From Cryptomeria japonica (Eukaryota; Streptophyta; Pinopsida; Cupressales; Cupressaceae): DNA of 64,000 nucleotides. Shown in pieces: positions 1-12,300 of this stretch. Location of the stretch: the NCBI RefSeq assembly GCF_030272615.1, contig NC_081413.1, positions 556,165,136-556,229,135 on the forward strand, written 5' to 3'. The position numbers and the translations under genes are program-made. The notes under the pieces are model-generated. The model was given only the letters and a program-made list of their open reading frames with translations. It had not been told where the DNA came from and did no database searches. The first letter of the stretch is position 1, and every line of letters starts with the position of its first letter.

Positions 1-955
1 AGATGACACATTGAGTTGATTTACACCGAATGAAACGTGTTACCAGATTCATTGAACTTGGATATGCATATGAAAACGTGTTACAAGATCGAGACACATC
101 TAACCGTTATCGCATTGGAAATTGCACTTAAAGATTGTGTATGATTTTGAGGTTATCTAACCAATGCAATATTTTGCATGGTTATTCATTTAATAAATTG
201 TGTTTGTAAGATCGAAGCAATGAATTGGATCACCGTCATAAGAGATCTATTTATATAACATGAGTTAAAGAGTTAAAGGTGTGTGCATGAGTGTAAGAAG
301 ATTGTTACAGAGACACAGAGGTCACCGAGAAGGTTTTCAGAGAACAGTCGAAGAACAAAGTAAACAGAAGGGTTTATCGAGTTACTATATGGGTTACCGA
401 GGTATGATATAAGCAAGGTAATCTATTCTGAGCACATAGAATCTGCTATAACATTCTAGATGTAAAGTTGCAGATATTTGTAATGATTTTATTGTAATAT
501 TGTGAAGTTGTAAGAGAAACCTTTAACAGGGTAAAAGACTCTAATCAAGTCTATAAATTGTAAAGCCTCTAACCAAGTGCAACATTTAGATGAAGTGTTG
601 TAAAATCCATTAGCAAGGTAGATCTAACAGATCTTGTTACTCCTAACAGGGTAAGCTATTAGAAATAGCTAAACTTGTAGCTCTAACCGAGCACTCTTTA
701 TTATTGCAGTAGTGAAGTTGTGGGTGCTATCCCCACAACAGTTTTTCTCTCTAACCAAGAGTTTCTGCGTAATCAAAATATATGTGTGTTATGGAGTGAA
801 TCATGTATGATTGTTATCTATTTGTTTTAGTTTTATATTATGTTACTGCACTATTCGGTTTATGCATAACAGTAAAGATATTGTTGAAGAAATGTTTTGA
901 AGTACTGATTCACCCCTCCCCTCTTAGTACATTAGCTTTCCATATTGGGCCTAAC
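1..955 (+). mobile_element. LTR fragment, cut by the window start
   Basis: This stretch reads like the R-U5 part of a long copia-type LTR. A TATA-like motif (tttatataac, about 249-258) is followed by several hundred bases of non-coding leader. The segment ends in a phrase common at plant copia LTR ends (cacccctcccctcttagta, then cctaaca near 954). No primer site follows, because satellite DNA takes over directly. The 5' end lies outside the window, so size, age and family cannot be judged. No ORF of note is present. The LTR identity rests on recognition of the terminal phrase and the TATA position, not on a second copy. Confidence 0.45.
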
Positions 956-3314
956 AATAATACCCCTTAACTCTCTCTAAAAGTACCATATCTCTCTCTC
1001 AACCAACTTATCTTTCTCTACATATGTCATAATAGGTCCTACTAAGGGGTCTTATGTCATAATAGGTCCTAGTAAGAGGTGTAATGTCATAATAGGTCCT
1101 CTTAAGGGGGTCTTGTGACATAATAGGTCGTATTATGACATAATAGGTCATGTTATGTTATAATGGGACCTATTATGTCGCAATGAGACCTATTATGACA
1201 TTATAGGTCCTACTATGACATTATAGGTCCTATTATATCACAATAGGTCCTATTATGACATAATACCCATTAACAAGTCCTGGTAAGGGGTATAAAGTCA
1301 TAATAGGTCCTCTTAAGGGGTTTTATGACATAATATGACCTATGATGTCATAATAGGACCTATTATATCATCATAGATCCTATTATGTCATTATTAGTCC
1401 TATTATGACATAATACCCTTTAACGGGTCCTATTAAGGGGTATAATGTCATAATAGGTCCCCTTAAGGGGTCTTATGACATAATATGACCTATTATGACA
1501 TGACAGGTCCTCTTAAGAGGTCTTATGACATTATAAGACCTATTATGACATAATAGGTCCTATTATGTGATAATAAACCCTATTATGTCATAATAGGTCC
1601 TGCTAAGGTCCGTCTTATGTCACAATAGGTCCTAGTAAGAGGTATAATGTCATAATAGGTCCTCTTAAGGGGTCTTATGACATAATAGGACCTATTATGA
1701 CATAATAGGTCCTATTATGTGATAATCTATCATATTATGTCATAATAGGTTCTACTAAGGGGTCTTATGTCATAATAGGTCCTAGTAAGAGGTATAATGC
1801 CATAATAGGTCTTCTTAAGGGGTCTTATGACATAATACGACCTATTATGACACAATAGGTCGTATTATGTCACAATAGGTCGTATTATGTCACAATAGGT
1901 CATATTATGACATTATAGGTCCTATTATGTCACAATGGGTCATGTTGTGACATAATACCCCTCAACTCTATCTAAACATACCATCTCTCTCTTCCAACCA
2001 ACTTATTTCTCTACATATGTCATAATAGGTCCTACTAAATGGTCTTCTGTCATAATAGGTCCTCTTAAGGGGTCTTATGATATAATAGGTCGTATTATGA
2101 CATAATAGGTCGTATTATGTCATAATAGAACCTATTATGTCACAATGAGACCTATTATGACATAATAGGTTGTATTATGACATTATATGTCCTATTATAT
2201 CACAATAGATCTTGTTATGACATAATACCCCTTAACATGTCCTAGTAAAGGGTATAAAGTCATAATAGGTCCTCTTAAGGGGTTTTATGACATAATATGA
2301 CCTATGATGTCATAATAGGACCTACAATGACATAATAGGACCTATTACATCATCATAGATCATATTATGTCATAATTGGTCCTTTTATGACATGATACCC
2401 TTTAACAGGTCCTACTAAGGGGCATAATGTTATAATAGGTCCTCTTAAGGGGTCTTATAACATAATAGGACCAATCATGACATAATAGGTTCTCTTAAGG
2501 GGTCTTATGACATTATAGGACCTATATGACATAATAGGTCCTATTATATGATAATCGATCCTATTATGTCATAATAGGTCCTACTAAGGAGTCTTATGTC
2601 ATAATAGGTCCTAGTAAGAGGTATAATGTCATAATAGGTCCTCTTAAGGGGTATTATGACACAAAAGGGCCTATTATGTCACAAAAGGACATAATAGGTC
2701 GTATTATGACATTATAGGTCCTATTATGTCACAATAGGTCTTGTTATGACATAATACCTCTTAACAAGTCCTACTAAGGGGTATAAAGTCATAATAGTTC
2801 CTCTTAAGGGATTTTATGACATAATATGACCTATGATGTCATAATAGGACCTATGATAACATAATATGACCTATTATGTCATCATAGGTCCTATTATGTC
2901 ATAGTCAGTCCTATTATGACACAATACCCTTCAATAGGTCCTACTAAGGGGTATAATATAATAATACATCCTCTTAAGGGGTCATATGACATAATATGAC
3001 CTATTATGACATGACATGTCCTCTTAAGGGGTCTTATGATATTATATGACCTATTATGACATAATAGGTCTTACTAAGGGGTCTTAAATCATAATAGTTC
3101 CTATTAAGAGGTATAATGTCATAATAGGTCCTTTTGAGGGGTCTTATGACATAATAGGACCTATTATGACGAAATAGGTCGTATTATGTCACAATAAGAC
3201 CTATTATGACACAATATGACATATTATGACACATTAGGACCTATTATGTACCAATGGGACTTATTATGACATAATAGGTTGTATTACGACATTATAAGTC
3301 CTATTACGTCACAA
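956..3314. repeat. Tandem satellite of ~20-bp dyad-symmetric units
   Basis: About 2.36 kb is built almost entirely from variants of tatgtcataataggtcct and its reverse complement, alternating with links such as tactaaggggtct. Neighbouring units in opposite orientation form imperfect dyads (ggacctattatg / cataataggtcc), so single strands could fold repeatedly. There is higher-order structure. A CT-rich block near 960-1022 recurs near 1968-2030, about 1 kb apart. A 'taccctttaac..gtcct' block recurs near 1415, 2395 and 2925. The sequence is AT-rich with no coding potential. It starts at the LTR end and stops at a scrap of the 4.5-kb unit. Confidence 0.9.
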
Positions 3315-3435
3315 TTTATAAGATCTTCTAAAATCTAGAATATGTATATTATAACTCCTAGAGACCTGAAACCATTCTCAAACATCCTGCTAATATATAC
3401 ATAAAATATAACTTAAAGTATAAGAAAGGAAAAAG
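3315..3435 (+). repeat. Fragment of the 4.5-kb LTR-like unit
   Basis: The phrase tataactcctagagacctga, then 'aaaccattctcaaacatcct' and an 'atataacttaaagtata' run, matches 51735-51805 in the full plus-strand unit, and the reverse complement near 36940-37050 in the minus-strand unit. In both full units this phrase sits next to the palindrome array. Here it sits between the satellite and a different palindrome cluster. Confidence 0.6.
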
Positions 3436-3527
3436 ACAAAGGGAAATATGACTTAAACTTAAATTTAATATTTCATGTATATATAGTTTGTTTGTTTCTT
3501 TTAAATTAAAAAAATAAAAAAATAAAA

Positions 3528-3752
3528 AGGGAAACGGGATCCCGTTTGGTAAACATTTTTTTAATTATTTTAAAAAATGAAACGGGATCCCGTCGTTTCT
3601 AAAAAAATCAACTTTGGTTCGGTTGTAGCTTCGGTTAACGGGATCCCGTTTCAAAACGGGATCCCATTTGCTAAACATTTTTTAAATTATTTTAAAAAAC
3701 GAAATGGGATCCCGTTTCTAAAAAATTCAACTTTGGTTCGGTTGTAGCTTCA
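3528..3752. repeat. Cluster of five GGGATCCC-centred palindromes
   Basis: Five copies of a palindrome centred on gggatccc (aaacgggatcccgttt and one-base variants) lie near 3533, 3580, 3636, 3656 and 3702. They sit in a roughly 115-bp sequence present twice. Each copy ends in the same flank (caactttggttcggttgtag), seen at about 3608 and 3729. Palindrome arms are preserved while the AT-rich spacers differ. No coding capacity is seen. Confidence 0.85.
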
Positions 3753-4760
3753 CTTTTGGCTTGGGAAATGGCTTGGAGAGCCGACCCTTAGGCTTGGACC
3801 TGGTTTGACCTGCAACTTGAAGGCCAAATCAATCTTCATATAAAATAATGACTTCAAAAATATATCTGAACACCAAATTTTCAGAATTTTTTTAAACAAT
3901 AAAAACCCATTATAGTAGAGACTGTCTAGATTCTAAATATGTAATTTTTTAAAAAAAATGATCAATATTTTTATATTAAAGATAATTACTAATGAAAGAG
4001 GTCTATAAACTTGAAATAACATGGTTTTTTTGTTTTTTAGTAACTTTTTTGTTTCTAAGTTTTTTGAAAAAAAAATTATATGGCATCAAACTAGAGACAA
4101 TTCTATATAGTTTTAAAAAAATAAAAATAAAAAAATGTTAAGTTTAGGTCAAATTATGCGCGCCGTACACAAGAATTTTTCAAAACAATGATTATGCCCA
4201 ATAAAAAATTAACCAAAAAAAAATGCCGAAAAAAATTACAAAAAAATATTCTCATCAAAGGTGAGTGAGTTATAGACCTTTTTCCAAAAGGATTTATAAA
4301 AAAAATTTCATTTAGGTCAAATTATGCTTGCCATACATGGGCATGGTATGGTCCTGAAAAGTGACTTTTAAACTATAGGTTTTAGTAATGCCTAATCAAA
4401 CTTCATTTTTAAGATCTGGGTATTAAAATAAATTACATATTTGGAAAGTAGACTTCGAGCACTACATTTTCTATCACTGAATTTTTTCAAGATTCATTCT
4501 TTAAGTGCCTCAAATATTTAGGTCAAACGGGATGAAATCGAAAAAAAAGGGAAAAAACTTCCACTTTTTGGCCAAAAAGTGGACACAACTTCTTGCACTT
4601 ACCCAAGGATCTAATCTGAGCATCCTCACGGTGAGTCAGAATCCGCATCTGGAGGGGTACCTGTGAAGTGGTACCCCCTATCCCTCCCCCCGTCCTCGGT
4701 GCTGATCTGACCTCCTTTGGGTCAACCGTTTAAACTCATATGTCCCTCCCACCACTATTA
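3753..4760. other. AT-rich non-coding stretch with a perfect palindrome
   Basis: I see no gene. The sequence is AT-rich with A and T runs. A perfect 24-bp palindrome occupies 4560-4583 (core ctttttggccaaaaag). A phrase containing 'aggtcaaattatgc' occurs twice (about 4145 and 4315), suggesting an old duplication. The end becomes CT-rich as it runs into the next element. Confidence 0.6.
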
Positions 4761-4899
4761 TCCCCTCCTACCCACTCCTCACCCCCAGCTCCAATAACCA
4801 AGCCTCCTCTCCCTCTATCCTCCGTAGTCCACCGCACAACTCTCTCCACGTGTATCCCTCTATCACCACCAACTCCACCTTTGTCTCCTCTCCTTCCCT

Positions 4900-6148
4900 G
4901 ATCTCCTCTCCCTCTATCCCCTCACCGACCTTGGCCACCTCCTCCACCATCTCCACCATCATCACCTCCACCATCCCCATCTCCCTCATCCAACTCCTCT
5001 CCATCCTCTCCCCGTCTCCCTAGCCTCTCGGGCTGCTCATCCTCATCATCGTAAAAAATGGGAATCATCTCCGTTGGATCTGATATCCTAGCCACAACAT
5101 GCGCTGCAAACAGTGTTGCAAACTCCTCTGTCATCCCCGCATCCACTATCCCATAGGCATAGTCCCATATCTGGTCGACTAGGTGAAAGAACTCCTCAAC
5201 CACTGTCGCACTATCGATAGTAGGTCCCCACTCTGGTACATCCTGCCTCCGTCGAGCATACAAACATGCTCCCCGTGGAATCCCCTGCTGTCGTCCATAC
5301 TACCACAACACTCGGCTGTGCAGGAATCTCTCAATCACAAAGGGCGTCCGCCCTATCAGAAATCAGGACATGTAGACATAGGGCATCTCCATCCCATCCT
5401 CTGCCCATACCTCACAATCCATATACGATCTCCAGATGACCGTATCAATATCATCTAGCACTCGCCTCTAATTCTCTAGTTTGCCCAGCTTACGCTGGAC
5501 AACTATCCCTCGGTATCCATAGGCATAGGCGCACCCAACAAGCCTATCTCTGTTCGCAAGTGGCCTAGCTGTAGGAATATGCTCCCATGCCCATACCTGT
5601 AGTAGTGTAACCCTAGCTAGTAAACTATTGTATCCCAAGTAAACCACCTGATGTAGATCCTTGTATAAGTGGGCCAACATAGTAGACCCCCATGCGAATC
5701 AACGACCCTGTGTCACCATGTCCTCCAAGACCAACCCCTATCCTACTGCCAGTCCCTTCGACCTACGGTCGGGACATAAAAACCCACCTATAAATCCTGT
5801 CAGCATTGATGGTAGAGGAGCATAATCCAAATCAATAAACTCTTGCCATGGGATCTCATACCCGCAAATATGCTCATCATGCAAAATCCGATGAAGTGCC
5901 TTTGTTCTGCCCTCCTCCGTCTGCTCATAGGGTAAAAGTGCACCTACCATGGGAATTCGCAAAATCCGGTAGCAATCCTCAGGTGTCACTATGATCTCAC
6001 CTGTCGCCAAATGGAAGGTGTTGGTGTCACTATGCCACCTCTCGGCCAAAGCTGTCAATAAACCCCGGTTAATGATATACTGGGGCATCTCTAACAAAGA
6101 GGATAGGCCACACCTCTCAATGATATCCCTATCTGCCTGTGTCAATCA
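4900..6148 (-). pseudogene. Antisense plant-mobile-domain (PMD) ORF inside a gypsy element
   Basis: Read on the minus strand, the segment gives the N-terminal signature of the plant mobile domain family (MAIN/MAIL-like, formerly 'aminotransferase-like'). It starts near 6145 with IIERCGLSSLLEMPQYIINR, followed by ALAERWHSDTNTFHLATGE and a TPEDCYRILRIP motif. Further downstream come VYLGYNSLLARVTLLQVWAW and, near 4922-5263, an acidic, Gly/Asp-rich tail. Host PMD proteins are nuclear factors linked to silencing, and PMD genes are also carried by MULEs and by antisense ORFs of some gypsy elements. Here the ORF is antisense to the LTR at 7863, which suits the gypsy-borne form. The copy is not intact, with a few breaks. 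A free-standing host pseudogene is the alternative. Confidence 0.72.
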
Positions 6149-6234
6149 TGGTATCAATGACCACGGTCTCGAAAATCGCTCTCACGACTAAACAACCCCA
6201 AGTCACTCCTGTCACAAACAAAACATGTCCAATA

Positions 6235-6700
6235 TCAGTTTCCTCATCATATCAATTCATATCAAAATCAAATTCATATCAACTTGAAACATTGAAAATC
6301 TAATCAAGTTCCACATCATATCAAATCCATATACACATCAGATCAATATCAACTTGTAACACAACTCAAGTTTCACATTCATATCAACTTGTAACACAAC
6401 TCAAGTTTCACAAGCATATCAACTTGTAACACAACTCAAGTTTCACATTCATATCAGCTTGTAAAACAACTCAAGTTCCACAATCATATCAACTTGTAAA
6501 AACAACTCAAGTTCTACTTTTATATCAACTTGAAACAATGCATATCAAATCAAGTTCATATCAAACATCTATATCAAAATCCACATCATATCATATCAAT
6601 ATATCAACATCAACTTGAAACATTGCAAATCAAATCAAGTTATCTCCAAAATCCATATCAAACAAACCATATTGGAACTCATATTGAACAAATTATCAAA
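6235..6700. repeat. Degenerate repeats of a 'catatcaacttg' motif
   Basis: Imperfect 35-40 bp units recur (catatcaacttgtaacacaa followed by ctcaagtttcaca), with good copies between about 6350 and 6530. Flanking material is compositionally similar. It lies between the PMD ORF and the LTR, where Tat-lineage gypsy elements typically carry variable repeat-rich 3' untranslated sequence. No convincing ORF is present. Confidence 0.7.
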
Positions 6701-6819
6701 ACAAACGACAACAGACACGCAACCTACCTATCACACCCATTTCGACAAAATTGGCAAACACCTACATATCTTTCTTCATCTCATAATCCTCACCAAAATC
6801 CTACTTTCCCCAAATTTTT

Positions 6820-7275
6820 TTGTCCACGCGCTAAACAATTTTATCTACACGCTAAGCTGCTAGCTATGCGCTATCCAACCTTTTGCATGCGCGACACCAT
6901 TAACCCTAGGCGCTAGCCTGCAACTATGCACTACCCTTCTTTCTAAATGCGCCACCTTAAATACCCTAAACACTAATCCTCGACCATGCGCTATCCTACC
7001 TTGGTCCTGCGCTGCAAGCCTACCCCTCTGCGTTAGGTCACACCTACGCGCTACCTTAACCTACCCATGTGACCCCTGACTAACCCTACGCGCTAGGTCT
7101 AAGCAATGCGCTACCCGCTCCCCCCTACGCGCTACCCTGTGCACCCGATGCGCTAACCTATGTCAATGCGCTACCCTAACCCACCCTTGCGCTATCCTAA
7201 CCTACCCAGACGCTACCCTAGTTCATAAAATCCCACGCGCTATGCTACTTATCGTATTCGCTGCGGTTTTTACCT
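6820..7275. repeat. Dispersed 'GCGCTA' minirepeat block
   Basis: The motif gcgcta(c/t/g), usually followed by cc and pyrimidine-rich sequence, occurs about twenty times in roughly 450 bp at uneven spacing of 15-30 bp. Examples are tgcgctaccct and acgcgctaccctg. It is much more GC-rich than its surroundings. It reads like a degraded tandem array within the same 3' untranslated zone as the preceding repeat. Confidence 0.7.
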
Positions 7276-7850
7276 GATGCACTAAATCGTTAAATCCGCG
7301 TGCAAAAAATGAAAAACTTGACTAAAAATGATAAAACAAAAATTAAAAAGGGGTAAAAAATGATGACTTACTAGTGGTCCATACGTGGCGAGCCTCCGAT
7401 ACCTCCGAACGCGCTCGAATCGATGAGAAGCAAAGGGAATCAACATTTTGTCTTTTTCTCCAAGTGCCACTTTCTCTAAAGTCAACAAGCACAAATGAGA
7501 CAAAATAAATCACTTTTTACCTTTTTATGGGGTAAATGAACATTAGGATTGCGTGGACAAGCACATAAATTGCTCATGATCTCTATTCTAACCCCAACAA
7601 ACATCATTATTGGGAGATGAATCAACTTATCGCATTCAACATAAACAAAATTTTAAAATGCCATGAACTTTACCAAATCAAATCAAATTTTCAAAATTTT
7701 GATTCATCTCCCGAGGGGGCATTATCAACATCATTTACCAGATCTGGGGCACGACATGAACATCTCGACACAACATCGCACTGATCATAACCAAATCATG
7801 ACGACACATCATTTTTCTTTGAATTAACATGTGCACACACGTCACTTCAA

Positions 7851-9339
7851 AGAGGGGCAAAATGTAGACGTATAAAAATGACCATATTTCTAAATGAATA
7901 TTTAATGTTCATTTTATTCTCATTCCTCTATTTAGTTAAATCTAATTTAATCAAATCATCCACAGTCTTCTATTTAAATTAAATAAATTATTCAATTTAT
8001 TTATTTAAATTCACTTAAGTCCTTTATATCATTTAATTGAATAAATCATTTTATTTAATTAAATCCCTTCTCTCTACTTTTTAATTAAATTTACATTTAA
8101 TTAAATAGTTTACCCTAATTAAATAAATCTAATTTATTTAAATCCCCAATTTGCAACCAAATTGAAATAAAACAATTTATTTTAATTAAATCCTATTATC
8201 CCTCATCCACTTGCTTTTTCCTACATCTCCCACTTGCCTCCTAACCCTCTTCCTAAATTCTTCTAGAACCTATCTAATCCTAATCAATTAACCTAAACCC
8301 ATCAATTATCCCCTTTCCCTAAATTTGAGGAGGTCACTTCTCAAATTTGGAGTAAAGTCTTCAAAAGGCATTAAAGCCTTTATGCCTTCAACAAGCTAAC
8401 TTGTTGAAAACCCCAAAATTTGGAAGGACTCTTACAAATTTGTCCCCAAAGTCTTCCAAACCATTAATGGTTAACTAACCCTTAGTGGCATGATTGGAGA
8501 CATTTTGCCTAACTCAACCTTCTTCTAACCCAGGGGTCTCATCAAGCATTCATTGCTTTGACCATGGTTATCCCTTTAACCTTTGCACAAGAGTTTACCC
8601 CTTGGGTAAAAGCTTTATCCATTAGATAACCCTAACCTAACCTTAACCCTTACCTTTTAGGGTAACCATGAGGTCTTCTCAAGCATTTAATGCTTTTTAC
8701 CTCTCCTCTCAAGTAGTCTTATGTTGACAATTGTCACCATTTCATTGATGGAAATTGTAAACATGGATTGATAACTTTCAATCCTGACCCTTGATAAGAT
8801 TATCCAATCTTGACTATCCATTGCCCTGTTTCTTCTATAAATAGAGCCCTCATTCCTCCGTTTTTAGATCCAAGTTTTTAGCATCACACTTATACTCAAT
8901 TTTAGCATGCATTTAGCCTCTCTTTGTAATAGGAATTAATCTAATAAGCATTTTAGAGCATTTATATTATCATTAGCTTAAATCATATAACTAGTATATC
9001 ATGTTAGGATAGTATTATTACTAATCTTGTCATTTTATAATCTAGTTTAGCTCATTTAATAGAATCATACATAAATAGGATGCATTTCGTATTAAAACTT
9101 AATCTAAAGCATCCCTCGTTCTTGCAGTCGTCATCCCTAAGTCACTTTGCTCAGTAATCTGAGAGCAAAGGTATTGGCTTGAGGGACCTTGTGAGATAGA
9201 GAACCATGGAACCCACCTTGGGAAGTTGAGTCATTCCTTGTGACTCCATAACTTGCACCAAGAGTCCCATGGGTGTGTGGACAAGTCCTTTGAATATTTT
9301 CACATATTGAGTTTCATTGAACCGCTTTTCCCGCATACA
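7851..9339 (+). mobile_element. Tat-like Ty3-gypsy 3' end: polypurine tract and LTR
   Basis: A purine tract (agaggggcaaaa, 7851-7862) abuts an LTR starting tgtagacgtataaaaatgac at 7863. The LTR has a TATA box at 8835-8844. It probably ends at 9339 with ttttcccgcataca, a phrase seen at ends of Tat/Ogre-type LTRs just before the primer site. That gives an LTR of about 1.48 kb starting TG and ending CA. No primer site follows, so this is the 3' LTR. The PMD ORF and the two repeat blocks upstream would be its internal 3' part. No gag-pol is seen upstream in the window, so the element is broken. Confidence 0.7.
8835..8844 (+). promoter_or_regulatory. TATA box of the 7863-9339 LTR
   Basis: The motif ctataaatag lies about 970 bp into the LTR and is followed by a CT-rich start region (ccctcattcctcc). 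It would set U3/R near 8870. Confidence 0.6.
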
Positions 9340-12300
9340 ATAGTAAATTGATATGTATAGAAATTTATATACCTTTACAATACTTCATAAAGGATAGATT
9401 CTTTAGTTTGTTTGACAAAGGTACCTCTTTCAACTTATAGTTTGAAAATGAATTATTCCATGTCATGTTAGAGATAAGATAATAGTGTATATTAGTTAGT
9501 TACCTAGTAGCTTTGGATCATTTCAAGTGAGATTTTAGACATTAATAAGAATTTTACTAATGGAGAAGTAGAGAGAAACCCATATTTGTGTATATAAAAA
9601 TTAGAGAACCTTATTGAGGTGAGTCATCTTAGCACATGATTATATGGGTAATGGTATTTTTAGATTAATATCTAGTCAAAGGTGACAATGCTTTAGAACT
9701 CTCCAGAGTGAGGGTACTATGAATAAAGAAAGGAATATTTATGTTTCATAATAGATAAACTAGAATATTCTCAAACTATGACATGTTAGATTGGGAAATG
9801 TTTGCATCTTTTATATTAAAATCTTACTATATTTTTTATTACCACATATGATGATCTTGTTATTTAAGACTAGCTCATCTTATCTCGTCCTTCTAATTGT
9901 AGACATGTAGACATCAATAATAGCCTTTGATGACTTAACCATTTATTAGATTGAAGAGAGTTAAATTTTGGAAGCTTATGTCCAGTGACATTCCTGGTGT
10001 ATCATTATACTTGGTATGAAAGTTTATAATATCTTGACTTGATAATATAGTTATCTTAGAATAATCAAGAATGACGTTGTGTTAAAGACTTATTAAGGGG
10101 TCATCTGAATAAGCATATAATCATGCATTTGTATGCACTTGTAGGTTTTGAAATGTTCATGAATGCTCTTGATTTCCCTTGTATATTCGTGTATACCTAT
10201 GTACGATCATGGTATCTTGAGTAAGCTCTTGTATGCTTTTGTAAGTTTTGTTATGTGCAAGTGTGTTTTCTATTTGTATTAATTGTGTATTGGATGGGTG
10301 TTGAATATGGAACAACGAGGGAGGGTAAATCTTGACACCTAATTTACTTGCCAGTTGTTGGCATAAATCTTTGGCCAAAGTGTTTAATCAATATGATGTA
10401 TGCTGATTTCTTTTCTTACCTGTGTTGTAAGCATGGGAGATATTTTCATGCTACACCAGATTTTATCCCTTGCTAGTTTTGAGTCACTAGACTTCTTCAT
10501 GCAGGGACAATGGTTCTTCGAGCCAAGAAGAACTCTGGGGAAGCGTATATGCTTTGCGGTTGGGCGGTAAAGCGCTCTGACAATGTTCTTGCCTGTGTTG
10601 TAAGCATGGGAGATAGATGTTGGAAGTCCCTGTAGAATGATATTCAGCTTTGTATTATATATCCATTGTAAATCGACCTTATGGTCTCTTGTAACTAAAA
10701 TAATTTTCTTATGATTTGTGAATCTCTTGGCTTATGTAATTTAAATTAACATTGTGTCCAGTTATAATATGGAGGTCTTTACAATCTTTTTGAAAAGGAA
10801 AAGATAACAAGAGTTGCAGATTTCTTGATCAAGTTACATAATAGTTGCAAATTTTCTCATAAGTTATATAGTAGAAGATCCAAGATGTAGAAGGAAAAAG
10901 AAGTTTAGCACTCAATGCTTTTCTTTGCTGGATCTTATATACTGTTTGACCTTGTGAAGTTATTAAAAACATTCATTCATTCAAGCTTTTTAAAGTACAC
11001 AAAATCCCAATTTTTCTGACTTCAACTAGACACATTTTTATTTACATTCTGAATTAAATAGGTATTGATCAAATCCATTTTCATTCCTCGCAATTCTTTA
11101 AGGGTAAATCCACGGAATTTATCTTTTATGTAGAGGGTGCATTATTTTCTGCCAGAGGTATATACTGAGATCGATACTGCTTTCATAGTGGAGGGATTTG
11201 TTTTTAAAATGAATTTAGGTTCATTCCAGCAAGCGTACATCTTAAGCTACGATTTTTTTGTTTGTTTGTGGCGTGTCCCTTGCTTTCCATATCGAGGTCT
11301 TCCCAAAATAGATAGCATATGTTGAAAAACCTTTAAATTGCCAACGTATCATTGTCTGGAACAATTTGGATTTCGTTTGGCATGAAGACCCTTAGCTGTT
11401 ATTTACTTGAATTTGTATTAGGAATCGTTTATTTCAGAATGCATACTATAATTGATTGAATGCTATTTAGTTCTAAAAATGGGAAATCAGTGCCGTTCCG
11501 AATGAATGAACTCAATTACAATAGAGTAACGACATTGGTGCGCTAATTCTGGTTATGTTGGCTGTATTGAAATCTGCGCTGGCGCCTAGGTAGACTTGTC
11601 TAGGGCAGCACTCCAATTCTGATGCTGGTAAGTAGTGGAAGGTGAGAATGGAGAAAAGTATACAGTCTGTTTTGTTACTCGCTCTACCCTTGGGAGTTCA
11701 TTCAATAATGAAAGAGCTTATGGGGTTGAGGGGATCCTGATAGAATGGCAGAGATTCTTTTTTGGTTCTCTTTGTTCTGGAGAGTAAGTCTACCATTTCT
11801 AGCACTTTGGAAAAAATTGGAACCTGACCTTCATTTTGATACAGCTTCTGCAAATCGTTTGCCAAGGTAGGCTTGGTTTTTGAAGGATTATATGGATTCA
11901 GCTTCTTACAAAGCCCGTTTAAGTCTCATCTCTCTTCTTCTATGCCTTTTGCATCCAAATACTTATGTAAAATGTCTTTTGCATTACAACAGATTTAAGC
12001 TGTGTTGGGTTGTCGAATTCTTATCAACTAAGTTTTGTTTTGAATGATGGTGTGCGCAAAAGGAGCACAAAATATGCTTATAAAATTAAAGGAAAACCCA
12101 AGTTTTGTACATAGAAGACAGTAGTAGTAAAAAATGCTTGACAGAAATGATTTCACTTCGACATATTTATAAGAAGAAATTCTTGTTATAAGTGAGAAAT
12201 GTGTCATTTTTGGAAAAGTTGAGATTGGGAACATAGCAAGGGAATATTTTTCTGTATGCTTTCATCTTTTCTTTTGTATAAAAAGTCTATGCTGGTAAAT

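Noticed and set aside
10157-10378. Minus-strand 73-aa ORF with a faint integrase-like look (QLASKLGVKIYPPSLFHIQH)
   Set aside because: The similarity is too weak and isolated. No neighbouring pol sequence supports it.
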